From Methylosinus sp. PW1 (lineage in GTDB: Bacteria > Pseudomonadota > Alphaproteobacteria > Rhizobiales > Beijerinckiaceae): 64,000 nt of DNA. The stretch spans positions 186,001 to 250,000 of the forward strand of contig NZ_JQNK01000009.1 in NCBI RefSeq assembly GCF_000745215.1. The letters are read 5' to 3'. The notes beneath the pieces were generated by a model. That model was not told where the DNA came from, did not search any database, and saw only the letters and a program-made list of their open reading frames with translations. Both the position numbers and the translations under genes were made by a program. Shown here piece after piece: positions 27,101-35,013 of the stretch; position 1 is the stretch's first letter, and each line of letters starts with the position of its first letter.

Positions 27101-28948
27101 ATGCGCATGAGGTGGAAGGCTCTCGTCGCTATTCTCTTGGCCCTCGTCTGCGCGGGCGGCGTCGCCGCGCAGACGGCCGCGCGTTCCGTGAAAGTCGCGG
27201 CGGTGGATTTCATTCCCGCCTGGGGCTCGCTCGACGCCAATATTCGTCGTCTCGCCGATGCGGCGGAGGAGGTCGCGCGGCAGGGCGTCGGCTTCGCGGT
27301 TTTCCCCGAGACCGCGGTCAGCGGCTATTTGTTCAGCGATCCCTCGCAGATCGCGCCCTATCTCGACACCATCCCCGGCGACACGACGAAAGCGCTGCTT
27401 CCCGTGCTGGCGAGAACGGGACTCTATATGAGCGTCGGCATCGCAGAACGCGACGCCGAGACCGGCCTCGCCTATAACGCCGCCGTGCTGCTGGGGCCGC
27501 AGGGCATAATCGGCAAATATCGCAAGAACGGGCTCAATCCGCAGGATCAGAAAGTCTTCGCGCCCGGCGATACGGGCGTTCCCGTCTTCGACACGCCGAT
27601 CGGCCGCATCGCGCTTCTGATCTGCTATGACGACACTTATTGGCAATATGCGCGGCTCGCGGCGCTGCGGGGCGCGCAGATCATCGCCTGGCATTCCGTC
27701 TCCGATCGCGTGATGCCGGGAACGCCCGCCGCGCAATCCAAGGGCGATCACTCGACCGTCGCCAACGTCCAATATATGAGCGCGCAGAACGGCGTCTTCG
27801 TCATCGCGGCTACCCGCAGCGGCGTCGAGACCAACCCGATCACCGGCGGCCAGCTCTATTACAATGGCGGCTCGAGCATTTGGTCGCCGCAAGGCCATAA
27901 GCTCGCGCAAGCGCCCGTCGTTCCGCCGCAAGAGCTGCTGCCCGGGCTTCACGGCGTCTACGCAACAGAGATAACGCCCGCCGACGCCGACGCGCCCCGC
28001 GCCGAGCGGCTCGCTCTGCGGCGGCCGCAGCTCTACGCGCCCTGGCTGGCGCTGCACCGCAGCCCCGTCGACGCCAACGCCACAAAGACGCGGCGCAAGG
28101 CGGCGCTGGTCGCCGCGCAATGGCCGGAGGGGCCGTCGCTGATGGAGCGGACCAAGCCGCCGAAAGGGGCGCTGACGGTTCTCCCCGAGCTGTCCGCTCT
28201 TCCTTCTGGCCTCGCGCCCGAAGAGATAAAATCCCGCGCCGAAGAACGAGACGGCCCGTTCGAGCGCGCTCTTGGCGCCCTCGCCCGCGCGCGCAAAGCC
28301 TATGTGGCGGGGAGCTATCCCGAGCGCGCCGGCGAGCGCGTCTTTCATACGGTCGCGCTCGCCGGACCGGACGGCGCCATTCTCGGCCGCTACCGCGCGA
28401 CACATCCGGACGCAGCGCGCAGCTGGGCGACGCCGGGCGACGAGATCGCCGTCATAGAGACGCCGCTCGGCCGCATCGGCCTCGCCACGGCGGAGGAGCT
28501 GGCGACGCCGGAGCTGGGCGCGCTCTACGCCGTCCAGCGGACAGACATTCTCGCCGCCCCGGCCGGCGCGCCCTCGCCGCTGAAGGTCGAGATCGATTCG
28601 GCGCTGTTCGGCGTCGCCGACCCGCCGACCAGCCGCGCGGATTTCTTCCCCTATGCCTCCGCGAAGCAGAATCAGCTGTGGCTGGTGAGCGGCGGCCGCC
28701 GCGCCGGCGACGCCACGGCCGCAGGAATCTACGGGCCGGAGCCCGTCGTCTCCACGCCGACGCTCACCGCCGCGCCGGGCGCTGCGGATGTGCGCCATCA
28801 GACGGAGATTCCGGCGGTCGGGACCTGGATCGATCAAAGCCAGCTGATCGCCGGCGAGCAGGCGCAATGGTTCGTCCCGCTCACGCAGCGGCAGGACAGC
28901 GCCTGCCTGAGACGCTGGCGCGCGGGCGGCAACTGTCCGGGGCGGTGA
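27101..28948 (+). CDS. Secreted double carbon-nitrogen hydrolase (nitrilase fold), second domain inactive
   Basis: This 615-residue protein has a signal peptide (residues 4-23). Domain 1 (30-300) carries the nitrilase triad Glu70 (FPETAVSGY), Lys142 (GKYRKNG) and Cys175 (LLICYDD). Domain 2 (355-590) repeats the fold, keeping Glu363 (LPELSAL). Lys142 aligns with Ala433 (GRYRATHP) and Cys175 with Ala464 (RIGLATAEE), so it should be catalytically dead. Such enzymes hydrolyse amides or nitriles; the secreted substrate is unknown. The stop at 28948 abuts the convergent gene at 28949. Confidence 0.85.
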   Translation: MRMRWKALVAILLALVCAGGVAAQTAARSVKVAAVDFIPAWGSLDANIRRLADAAEEVARQGVGFAVFPETAVSGYLFSDPSQIAPYLDTIPGDTTKALLPVLARTGLYMSVGIAERDAETGLAYNAAVLLGPQGIIGKYRKNGLNPQDQKVFAPGDTGVPVFDTPIGRIALLICYDDTYWQYARLAALRGAQIIAWHSVSDRVMPGTPAAQSKGDHSTVANVQYMSAQNGVFVIAATRSGVETNPITGGQLYYNGGSSIWSPQGHKLAQAPVVPPQELLPGLHGVYATEITPADADAPRAERLALRRPQLYAPWLALHRSPVDANATKTRRKAALVAAQWPEGPSLMERTKPPKGALTVLPELSALPSGLAPEEIKSRAEERDGPFERALGALARARKAYVAGSYPERAGERVFHTVALAGPDGAILGRYRATHPDAARSWATPGDEIAVIETPLGRIGLATAEELATPELGALYAVQRTDILAAPAGAPSPLKVEIDSALFGVADPPTSRADFFPYASAKQNQLWLVSGGRRAGDATAAGIYGPEPVVSTPTLTAAPGAADVRHQTEIPAVGTWIDQSQLIAGEQAQWFVPLTQRQDSACLRRWRAGGNCPGR

Positions 28949-29272
28949 TTATTCCGAAAGCCATCCGAAGCGCCCATCGATGAAGAAAATGTGATGGACG
29001 CCCTGTCCGAACAGGCGCGCCGGACCGACGCCGACACGCCCCTGCACGGTTTCGACGAACACCATCCGATCATCATCCGACTCGGCGCAATGCATATAGA
29101 ATCCGGCGCCATGCTCGATGGTCTCGCCAGCGGCCGTCGTCGAATAGCAGCGACTCGCCCAAAGAAGGGCGGGAATGGCGCCGCCGGAATCGGCGCGCCC
29201 GATCCCGACCAGCGCGTCGAAGGTTCGGAAGAGCTTGTCCAGCGCTTCGGTCGAAATCAAAATGTCGGGCAT
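28949..29272 (-). CDS. Hypothetical protein, 107 residues
   Basis: The start MPDILISTEALDKLFRTFDA at 29272 has GGAG spaced 7 nt; the frame reaches 29323 without a site. The protein looks globular and cytosolic, with WASRCYSTTAAGETIEHGAG and a C-terminal VHHIFFIDGRFGWLSE. I recognise no family. It is convergent with and touches the nitrilase-like gene and is divergent from rpmG. Confidence 0.55.
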   Translation of the reverse strand: MPDILISTEALDKLFRTFDALVGIGRADSGGAIPALLWASRCYSTTAAGETIEHGAGFYMHCAESDDDRMVFVETVQGRVGVGPARLFGQGVHHIFFIDGRFGWLSE

Positions 29273-29469
29273 TTGCGTCTCCGACGCCGAAATTATCGCC
29301 GAATATGAACCGAAATGCCCCATAACGAGTGAATTTGGCGAGATCGCGCGCCGCCGCCCGCCTTGACAAAGGCGCCCGCGTCCTTATGGTGCCGGCCAAT
29401 TCGCCGCCGGGTTCGTGAGGATCGGGACCGGAGCGAGAGTGTCCCCTCACAAGTTCAGGACTGACGGCA

Positions 29470-29637
29470 ATGGCCAAATCCGCCATGATCAAGATCAAGC
29501 TTCTGTCGACGGCCGACACGGGCACCTTCTATGTGACGAAGAAGAACGCCCGCACCAAGACCGAGAAGCTCGTGTTCAAGAAATATGATCCCGTCGTGCG
29601 CAAGCATGTCGAGTTCAAGGAAACCAAGATCAAGTGA
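29470..29637 (+). CDS. rpmG: 50S ribosomal protein L33
   Basis: This 55-residue protein, [20 protein letters not shown] onward and ending VEFKETKIK, is the bacterial L33 of the large subunit. It is the Cys-free form, lacking the zinc-binding CxxC pairs. Length and sequence fit alphaproteobacteria. A hairpin follows directly. Confidence 0.95.
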   Translation: MAKSAMIKIKLLSTADTGTFYVTKKNARTKTEKLVFKKYDPVVRKHVEFKETKIK

Positions 29638-29640
29638 GGC

Positions 29641-29660
29641 GAGGCGGGCCAGCCCGCCTC
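29641..29660 (+). terminator. Hairpin after rpmG
   Basis: GAGGCGGGC and GCCCGCCTC form a 9-bp perfect stem with a 2-nt loop, starting 3 bp after the rpmG stop, followed by TTCC. The T-tract is weak, so this is a likely but not textbook terminator. Confidence 0.55.
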
Positions 29661-29723
29661 TTCCGCCGCCGGCGACGCGCCGGACCGGCATTCGCCGCCC
29701 TCGGACGCCTTCGCAACCAAAGG

Positions 29724-29786
29724 CGCCTGAAACGAAACGAGCCCGGAAGCGGATTTCTCCGTTCCGGGCTCGTTTCGTTTCAGGCG
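29724..29786. repeat. Perfect 25-bp inverted repeat
   Basis: Positions 29724-29748 and 29762-29786 are exact reverse complements around a 13-nt loop. The inner part (GAGCCCGGAA/TTCCGGGCTC) followed by TTTCGTTTC would serve as a strong terminator on the plus strand, and the arms give A/T tracts on both sides. The stem is much longer than a normal terminator. Confidence 0.85.
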
Positions 29787-29825
29787 GAGAGAAGATTATT
29801 CCTCGATCGTCACGCCTGCCGGCTG

Positions 29826-29861
29826 CGGCCGCCTTCGTTTCCCCCGAAACGAAGGCGGCCG
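29826..29861. repeat. Perfect 15-bp inverted repeat sharing sequence with its neighbour
   Basis: CGGCCGCCTTCGTTT (29826-29840) and AAACGAAGGCGGCCG (29847-29861) pair exactly around a 6-nt loop. The AAACGAA/TTCGTTT core also occurs in the larger repeat 40 bp upstream, suggesting related elements. Confidence 0.8.
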
Positions 29862-30319
29862 ACTGGCGCTGGCTTTAAGGAGGCCACTCCAACCAACGCC
29901 AGCCGACCAACCCCACGGACCCAGGAGATGCGGCGGACCTGAGCACTCCGCAGGGTATTCGAAGTTGTCTGCCGATACGCATCCAACGCAAAAGCACGCC
30001 TTGGGTTCTTTATTCTTCTTACCCCGACGCTGCCTGACGCGCACCACGTTTTGGCATGGCTGAGGTTAGCTCAGCTGCATAAAAATGCAACCATCTGGCA
30101 AGATTTTCTACAAGTTTCGAAATACGCAGCTAAAAACAGCCGCTTACGAAAGAATCCCCATGTCGTCGAACCGTCACCGAGCGACGCGTGAGCGGAGTTT
30201 TCCACGACGCCTTTGCTCGGGATCGAGCTTTGTGGCAAACCCACCCGGCCGGGGGCCTTCCAAAGCCGGGCCATCCGCCGCCAAGCAAGAGCGCCGTCAG
30301 CGGCGCGGGAGGAAAATCG
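29862..30319. other. Intergenic region without a supported gene
   Basis: It is noticeably less GC-rich than its surroundings (29990-30160 contains TTCTTTATTCTTCTT and AAAATGCAACCATCTGGCAAG). Short frames on both strands have no ribosome sites and no recognisable protein. It may hold the promoter of the lipoprotein operon starting at 30320, a decayed mobile remnant, or a small RNA; nothing decides between these. Confidence 0.4.
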
Positions 30320-30718
30320 ATGAAGCTTCGAGGTCTCGGATTGGCGCTGGCCGGCGCGGCGGCGTTGGCGCTCGCCGCCTGCAATGGCGTCCGCGAGCCC
30401 AATGACGCCGTCGGCGCCAAGGTGCTGCGCAATCTGCTCTCCAAGCAGGGCGTCAGCGGCAAGCTGATCTCTTTCAAAAAGATCGACGGACGGGCGCTGA
30501 AGACGCCGAACGCCGAAGCCTATGAGCTGTGGTACGAGGCCGAGGTGCAGTTCCCGGAGGCCTATGAGGCCGATTGCGCGGATCGCAGCCGCTGCGCCTA
30601 TCTCGGCCTCACTCAGAGCCAGAGCTTTCAGAAGGGCGAGGTGCTGAAGGCCGAGGGCACGCTGCATTTCGTGCGCGCCGAAAAGGGCTGGGTCGCCGAG
30701 GACCAGAACGCCTATTGA
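30320..30718 (+). CDS. Small lipoprotein of unknown function
   Basis: This 132-residue protein begins MKLRGLGLALAGAAALALAA followed by Cys21, a good lipobox, so it should be lipid-anchored in the cell envelope. The rest (VREPNDAVGAKVLRNLLSKQ; YELWYEAEVQFPEAYEADCA) looks globular and lacks known motifs. Start 30320 is chosen for GGGAGG upstream and the signal peptide; the longer frame from 30188 has neither. kdsB begins 46 bp downstream. Confidence 0.7.
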   Translation: MKLRGLGLALAGAAALALAACNGVREPNDAVGAKVLRNLLSKQGVSGKLISFKKIDGRALKTPNAEAYELWYEAEVQFPEAYEADCADRSRCAYLGLTQSQSFQKGEVLKAEGTLHFVRAEKGWVAEDQNAY

Positions 30719-30764
30719 GCCGTCCGCGCGAGCGGCGGCGCGACCGCGAGGAGAGCCGCCCCTC

Positions 30765-31514
30765 ATGATGGCCCGTCCGCTCGTCGTCATCCCCGCCCGA
30801 ATGGGTTCCTCCCGCCTGCCGGGCAAGGCGCTGGCGCCGATCGCCGGCCGGCCGATGATCCTCCATGTCCTGCGGAAGGCGCTCGCCGCCGCCATCGGCC
30901 CGGTCGCGGTGGCGACGGACTCGGAGGAGATCGCACGCATCGTCTCCGCGGCCGGCGGGCGCGCGGTTATGACCGCCGAAGACCATGCCTGCGGCAGCGA
31001 CCGCATCGGCGAGGCGCTCGCCGGGCTCGATCCGGCGGGCGCGCATGACGTCATCGTCAATCTGCAGGGTGACCAGCCCGACATTGATCCGGCGGCGCTG
31101 GCGGCCGCGCTGGCGCCGCTGGCGGACCCTTCGGTCGATATCGCAACGCTCGCGGCTCCGGCCGCGGCTGGCGAGCGCGACGACCCCAATGTCGTCAAGC
31201 TGATCGGCGCCGAGATCGCGCCGCGGCGGATGCGCGCGCTCTATTTCACGCGCGCCCCGGCGCCGCATGGCGAGGGGCCGGACTATCATCATATCGGCGT
31301 CTACGCTTTTCGCCGGGCGGCGCTGGCTCGCTTCATCGCCTTGCCGCCCTCCCCGCTCGAGCTGCGCGAGCGGCTGGAGCAGCTGAGGGCGCTCGAGGCC
31401 GGCATGCGCATCGACGCCATGATTCTGGACAAAGCCGCCCGTGGGGTGGATACCAGCGCCGATCTGCAACGACTGCGCGCGGCGCAGGACAAAGACGAAC
31501 GGAGCCGTCGATGA
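30765..31514 (+). CDS. kdsB: 3-deoxy-manno-octulosonate cytidylyltransferase
   Basis: This 249-residue enzyme activates Kdo with CTP for lipopolysaccharide core synthesis. The N-terminal nucleotide-binding motif VVIPARMGSSRLPGKAL is clear, as are VNLQGDQPDIDP (metal-binding Asp) and HHIGVYAFRRAAL. LEQLRALEAGMRI completes the family pattern. The gene overlaps pheA by 4 bp (ATGA), so the two are translationally coupled. Confidence 0.93.
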   Translation: MMARPLVVIPARMGSSRLPGKALAPIAGRPMILHVLRKALAAAIGPVAVATDSEEIARIVSAAGGRAVMTAEDHACGSDRIGEALAGLDPAGAHDVIVNLQGDQPDIDPAALAAALAPLADPSVDIATLAAPAAAGERDDPNVVKLIGAEIAPRRMRALYFTRAPAPHGEGPDYHHIGVYAFRRAALARFIALPPSPLELRERLEQLRALEAGMRIDAMILDKAARGVDTSADLQRLRAAQDKDERSRR

Positions 31515-32380
31515 GCGAGCGGCCGAAAATCGCCTATCAGGGCGAGCCCGGCGCCAATTCCGACATCGCCTGCCGGGACGCCTATCCCGACTGCGAGCCC
31601 CTGCCCTGCGCCAGCTTCGAGGACGCTTTCGCGGCGGTGACCGAAGGCGTCGCGGCGCTGGGCATGATCCCGATCGAGAATTCGATCGCCGGCCGCGTGG
31701 CGGATATTCATCATTTCCTGCCCAACGCCGGGCTGTACATCATCGGCGAATATTTTCTGCCGATCCATTTTCAGCTGATGGCGCCGCGCGGCGCGACGCG
31801 CGAGACGCTGCGCGGCGTCTACAGCCATGTGCATGCGCTCGGCCAGTGCCGCAGGATCATTCGCGAGCTCGGCCTCACCGCCCATACGGCGGGCGACACC
31901 GCCGGGGCCGCGCGGGAAGTCGCCGAATGGAACGACAAGAGCAAAGCCGCTCTCGCGCCGCGCCTCGCCGCGGACATATATGGGCTCGACATTCTCGCCG
32001 AGAATGTCGAGGACGCCGCGCATAACACGACGCGCTTCGTCATTCTGTCCAAAACCGCGAAATGGGCGGCGCCGGGCAATGGCCCGACGATGACGAGCTT
32101 CGTCTTCCGCGTGCGCAATGTTCCGGCGGCGCTCTACAAGGCGCTCGGCGGCTTCGCCACCAATGGCGTGAACATGACCAAGCTCGAGAGCTATATGGTC
32201 GACGGCGAGTTCGCGGCGACGCGCTTCCTCGCCGATGTCGACGGCCATCCCGAGGAGCCGCCGCTCGCCCGCGCGCTCGACGAGCTACGCTTCTTCTCCA
32301 AGGAGCTGGAGATCATCGGCGTCTATCCGGCGCATCGGTTCCGCCTCGAGAACAAGCGTCCTTTCGAGTATGGCGATTAG
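31511..32380 (+). CDS. pheA: Prephenate dehydratase
   Basis: This 289-residue monofunctional enzyme converts prephenate to phenylpyruvate in phenylalanine synthesis. Motifs include AYQGEPGANSDIACRDAYP, GMIPIENSIAGRVADIHHFL and NTTRFVIL. A C-terminal ACT domain (from about residue 195, GPTMTSFVFRVRNVPAAL; KLESYM) gives feedback sensing by phenylalanine. No chorismate mutase domain is fused. It overlaps kdsB by 4 bp. Confidence 0.95.
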   Translation: MSERPKIAYQGEPGANSDIACRDAYPDCEPLPCASFEDAFAAVTEGVAALGMIPIENSIAGRVADIHHFLPNAGLYIIGEYFLPIHFQLMAPRGATRETLRGVYSHVHALGQCRRIIRELGLTAHTAGDTAGAAREVAEWNDKSKAALAPRLAADIYGLDILAENVEDAAHNTTRFVILSKTAKWAAPGNGPTMTSFVFRVRNVPAALYKALGGFATNGVNMTKLESYMVDGEFAATRFLADVDGHPEEPPLARALDELRFFSKELEIIGVYPAHRFRLENKRPFEYGD

Positions 32381-32491
32381 CGACGCGCGATTTCAGCCGG
32401 CCCTCTCCCCGCGAGCGTGGAGAAGGAGAAGCCGCACGGCTCATCCTGAAAGCCGTAGGACAGCAGGACATTTTCAGACGGGAGAAGCCCT

Positions 32492-32926
32492 ATGGCCGCA
32501 GCCTATGACAATGACAATGTGTTCGCCAAAATCCTGCGCGGAGAAATCCCGGCGCATAAGGTCTATGAGGACGATGTGGCGCTCGCGATCATGGACATCA
32601 TGCCGCGCGCTGAGGGCCATGTGCTGGTGATCCCCAAGGTTCCCGCGCGCAATCTGCTGGACATCGACTCTGCAACGCTCGCGGCGCTCATTCCGCGCGT
32701 TCAGCATGTCGCCAAGGCGGCCAAGGAGGCCTTCGGCGCCGATGGCCTCACCTTGCAGCAGTTCAACGAGAGCGCCGGCGGACAGGTGATCTTCCACCTG
32801 CATTTCCATATTCTGCCGCGCTTCGAGGGCGTCGCGCTGCGCCCGCCGGGAACCATGGCCGATGGCGAGAAGCTGAAGGCGCAGGCGGAGAAGATCAGAG
32901 CCGCGCTCGGCCCGTTTCCGGCCTGA
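32492..32926 (+). CDS. HIT family (histidine triad) nucleotide hydrolase
   Basis: This 144-residue protein starts MAAAYDNDNVFAKILRGEIP and has the histidine triad HLHFHILPRF. Its members hydrolyse nucleoside phosphoramidates or dinucleotide phosphates. It follows pheA after 111 bp on the same strand and may share its transcript. The length is typical of bacterial Hint-type proteins. Confidence 0.9.
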   Translation: MAAAYDNDNVFAKILRGEIPAHKVYEDDVALAIMDIMPRAEGHVLVIPKVPARNLLDIDSATLAALIPRVQHVAKAAKEAFGADGLTLQQFNESAGGQVIFHLHFHILPRFEGVALRPPGTMADGEKLKAQAEKIRAALGPFPA

Positions 32927-32932
32927 GCCGCG

Positions 32933-34087
32933 TCACCCCAGAACCAGCGCGGCGAAGCGCCGGCTCGCCGCATGGGCGAAGCGCTCGACCGGCGCGAAGA
33001 GCATGGCCGCGACGATCGAGAGCAGGATCGTCGCCGCCGAGATCGCCAGAGCGAGCGGCAGCGTGAGCCTGTCGCCGATAAGCGTGATCGCCGCGGAACT
33101 CGCCGTCACGATCACCACATAATGGACGAGATAGAGCGAAAAAGAGATTTTCGCGAGAAAGCGCGAGACGGCGCTTTCGGCGAGGAAGCGCGACGGCCCG
33201 CGCCAGCGCAGCGCCAGAGCGACGATCGCCACGGCGAGGATGACGTGGACATGGGACACGGCGCCGGCCGTCATCGTCCAGCAGGCGAGCGCATAGAGCG
33301 CCGCGGCCGCGATTATTTTTACCGGCGACGAATCGAGCAGAGCCAGCCGCCCGGGCGCCGGCGCGGTGAGCGCGCCGGTAAGCTTCGCCTTGCCGATCAG
33401 CGCGCCGAAAAGAAAAGCCGCCAGATAGGGAAACAGCAGCATCAGGAATGACGCGCCGATGGCGATCGAGCGCTCCGGCCGCTTCATGGACGGATAGCAG
33501 GCGAGCAGCAGGAACAGCGCCAGCGAACCGACCATCTCCCAAGGCATCGTCCAGAGAAAGGGCAGCACCGGCCCCCATTCGGAGGGCTTGGTGTAGACAT
33601 TGCCGAGCGACCATTTCAACGCCTGAGCGAAGCTCAGCCCGGTCTCGCCGGCGATGGCGGTGAGGCCCGGCGTGAATTGCGCGGCCTCGCCGAGCCGCGC
33701 CAGACCGAGGCGCTCCGCGACGACGAGCAGGAGCACGGTCGCGACGATCGGCGTCGTCAGGCGGATATAGCGGCGCAGCGCCGCCGAGAGAATATAGTCG
33801 CCGCCGCCGCCCGAGAAAAAGGGCGCGCTGAGCGCAGCGCCGGAGACGACGAAGAAGACGCTGACGTCGAGCGGGCCGTCGATGAGCCCCGCCGTCCAGC
33901 CATTGCGCAATATGGGGAAATTCTCGCCGAAGGTCTGCCAGATGGAATGGAACAGCAGAACGGAGAAAGCCGCCCAGCCGCGCAAGCCATCGAGTTCCCG
34001 CAGGCGCAGACGCGTCGATTGCGCGCGAGATTGCGCGGATGAGCGATAGGCGAGACTGTCGCCGGCGCTCTGGAGAATATCCGTCAT
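32933..34087 (-). CDS. Acyltransferase 3 family membrane protein
   Basis: This 384-residue protein has about ten membrane helices. The N-terminal RELDGLRGWAAFSVLLFHSI contains the Arg and His typical of OafA/NodX-type O-acyltransferases, which acetylate surface polysaccharides. The C-terminal LYLVHYVVIV is also characteristic. Substrate unknown. It is convergent with the HIT gene, 6 bp apart. Confidence 0.85.
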   Translation of the reverse strand: MTDILQSAGDSLAYRSSAQSRAQSTRLRLRELDGLRGWAAFSVLLFHSIWQTFGENFPILRNGWTAGLIDGPLDVSVFFVVSGAALSAPFFSGGGGDYILSAALRRYIRLTTPIVATVLLLVVAERLGLARLGEAAQFTPGLTAIAGETGLSFAQALKWSLGNVYTKPSEWGPVLPFLWTMPWEMVGSLALFLLLACYPSMKRPERSIAIGASFLMLLFPYLAAFLFGALIGKAKLTGALTAPAPGRLALLDSSPVKIIAAAALYALACWTMTAGAVSHVHVILAVAIVALALRWRGPSRFLAESAVSRFLAKISFSLYLVHYVVIVTASSAAITLIGDRLTLPLALAISAATILLSIVAAMLFAPVERFAHAASRRFAALVLG

Positions 34088-34228
34088 GGATCAAATTCCA
34101 ACGCTGTTGCGTTCGATCCGGCAGGTTAGAGACGGCCCCTTCGGCCAGCAATGACTTTGCCGTTTCGTGTATGAAGTTTTTCTACAATGTGTTTAACAGC
34201 GAAGGCGTGGCGACAATGCGGCGACGCT

Positions 34229-34540
34229 TCAGGCGCGCCCGAAGAGCTTGCGCAGCTCTGTCTTGGCCTTTTCCAATATGCGGCGGCGCTCCGCCGGCAG
34301 GCCGCGGCCGGCGCGATTGATGTAGAAGGTCAGCATGGACATTGCGGAGCGGAAGGGCGCGCTCTTGCGGCGCGCGCTCTTTTCCGCCGAGCGCTTCAGC
34401 GAGCGCGCGATGGCGCGGGGATCGTCCTGCGTGAAGACGTCGGGCTCGAGGTCCAGCGCATTGCTCTTGCGCCCGACCTCGGCCGACCAATAGGCTGGCT
34501 TGCTTTTCTCGCCGCTCAGGCGGCGCGCGCGCTCTGGCAA
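34229..34540 (-). CDS. DUF3175 domain protein
   Basis: This 103-residue basic protein contains the DUF3175 core YWSAEVGRKSNALDLEPDVF and ARSLKRSAEKSARRKSAPFR, ending LPAERRRILEKAKTELRKLF. Function is unknown; it is common in rhizobia and relatives. Its start overlaps the end of the CBS gene by 25 bp in another frame, so the two are probably co-expressed. Confidence 0.75.
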   Translation of the reverse strand: MPERARRLSGEKSKPAYWSAEVGRKSNALDLEPDVFTQDDPRAIARSLKRSAEKSARRKSAPFRSAMSMLTFYINRAGRGLPAERRRILEKAKTELRKLFGRA

Positions 34541-34959
34541 TGGTGGCCGCCGGGCTGGGAGACGCCGCGCAATGTCGCGCCGCTGAGGCCGGCGTCGCGA
34601 TCCATGGCGAGATCGGCGAGCGAGACGATGCCGACGAGGCGCTTGCCGCGGTCGAGCACCGGCAGCCGACGCAGCTGCTGCTCCGCCATGTTCTGCGCGA
34701 CATCCTCGACGTCGTGATCCTCATAGCAATAGCGAACGTCTCTGGTCATGACGTCGCGTATCTTCGTCTCCGCGCTTTTGCCGGCCGCGATGGCGCGCAA
34801 GGCGATGTCGCGATCGCTGATCATGCCGACGAGACGATCGTTCTCGCCGACCGGCAACAGGCCGATGTCGAGATCGGCCATTCGTTTGGCGGCGTCGCGG
34901 ATCGTCTGATCGGGCTCGACGAGACAGACCTCGCGCGTCATGATGTCCTTGATCTTCAT
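34516..34959 (-). CDS. Stand-alone CBS-pair protein
   Basis: This 147-residue protein has two CBS domains: residues 7-60 (IMTREVCLVEPDQTIRDAAK) and 68-125 (VMTRDVRYCYEDHDVEDVAQ), with GMISDRDIALRA and GIVSLADLAM. Such pairs bind adenosyl ligands and sense energy state. The C-terminal tail GGHHCQSARAA overlaps the DUF3175 gene. It is preceded by the MgtC/DUF4010 gene on the same strand. Confidence 0.88.
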   Translation of the reverse strand: MKIKDIMTREVCLVEPDQTIRDAAKRMADLDIGLLPVGENDRLVGMISDRDIALRAIAAGKSAETKIRDVMTRDVRYCYEDHDVEDVAQNMAEQQLRRLPVLDRGKRLVGIVSLADLAMDRDAGLSGATLRGVSQPGGHHCQSARAA

Positions 34960-35013
34960 CGTTCGACTCCGTCTTTTCCCTGGAAACTTGCGGGGCCGGC
35001 GAAGGTTCCGCGC

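Noticed and set aside
26831..28867. 678-codon minus-strand frame opposite the nitrilase-like gene
   Set aside because: Antisense artefact of codon bias; the plus-strand frame has a signal peptide and catalytic residues.
29796..30047. Minus-strand frame with KACFCVGCVSADNF
   Set aside because: It crosses a long inverted repeat, has no ribosome site and resembles no protein.
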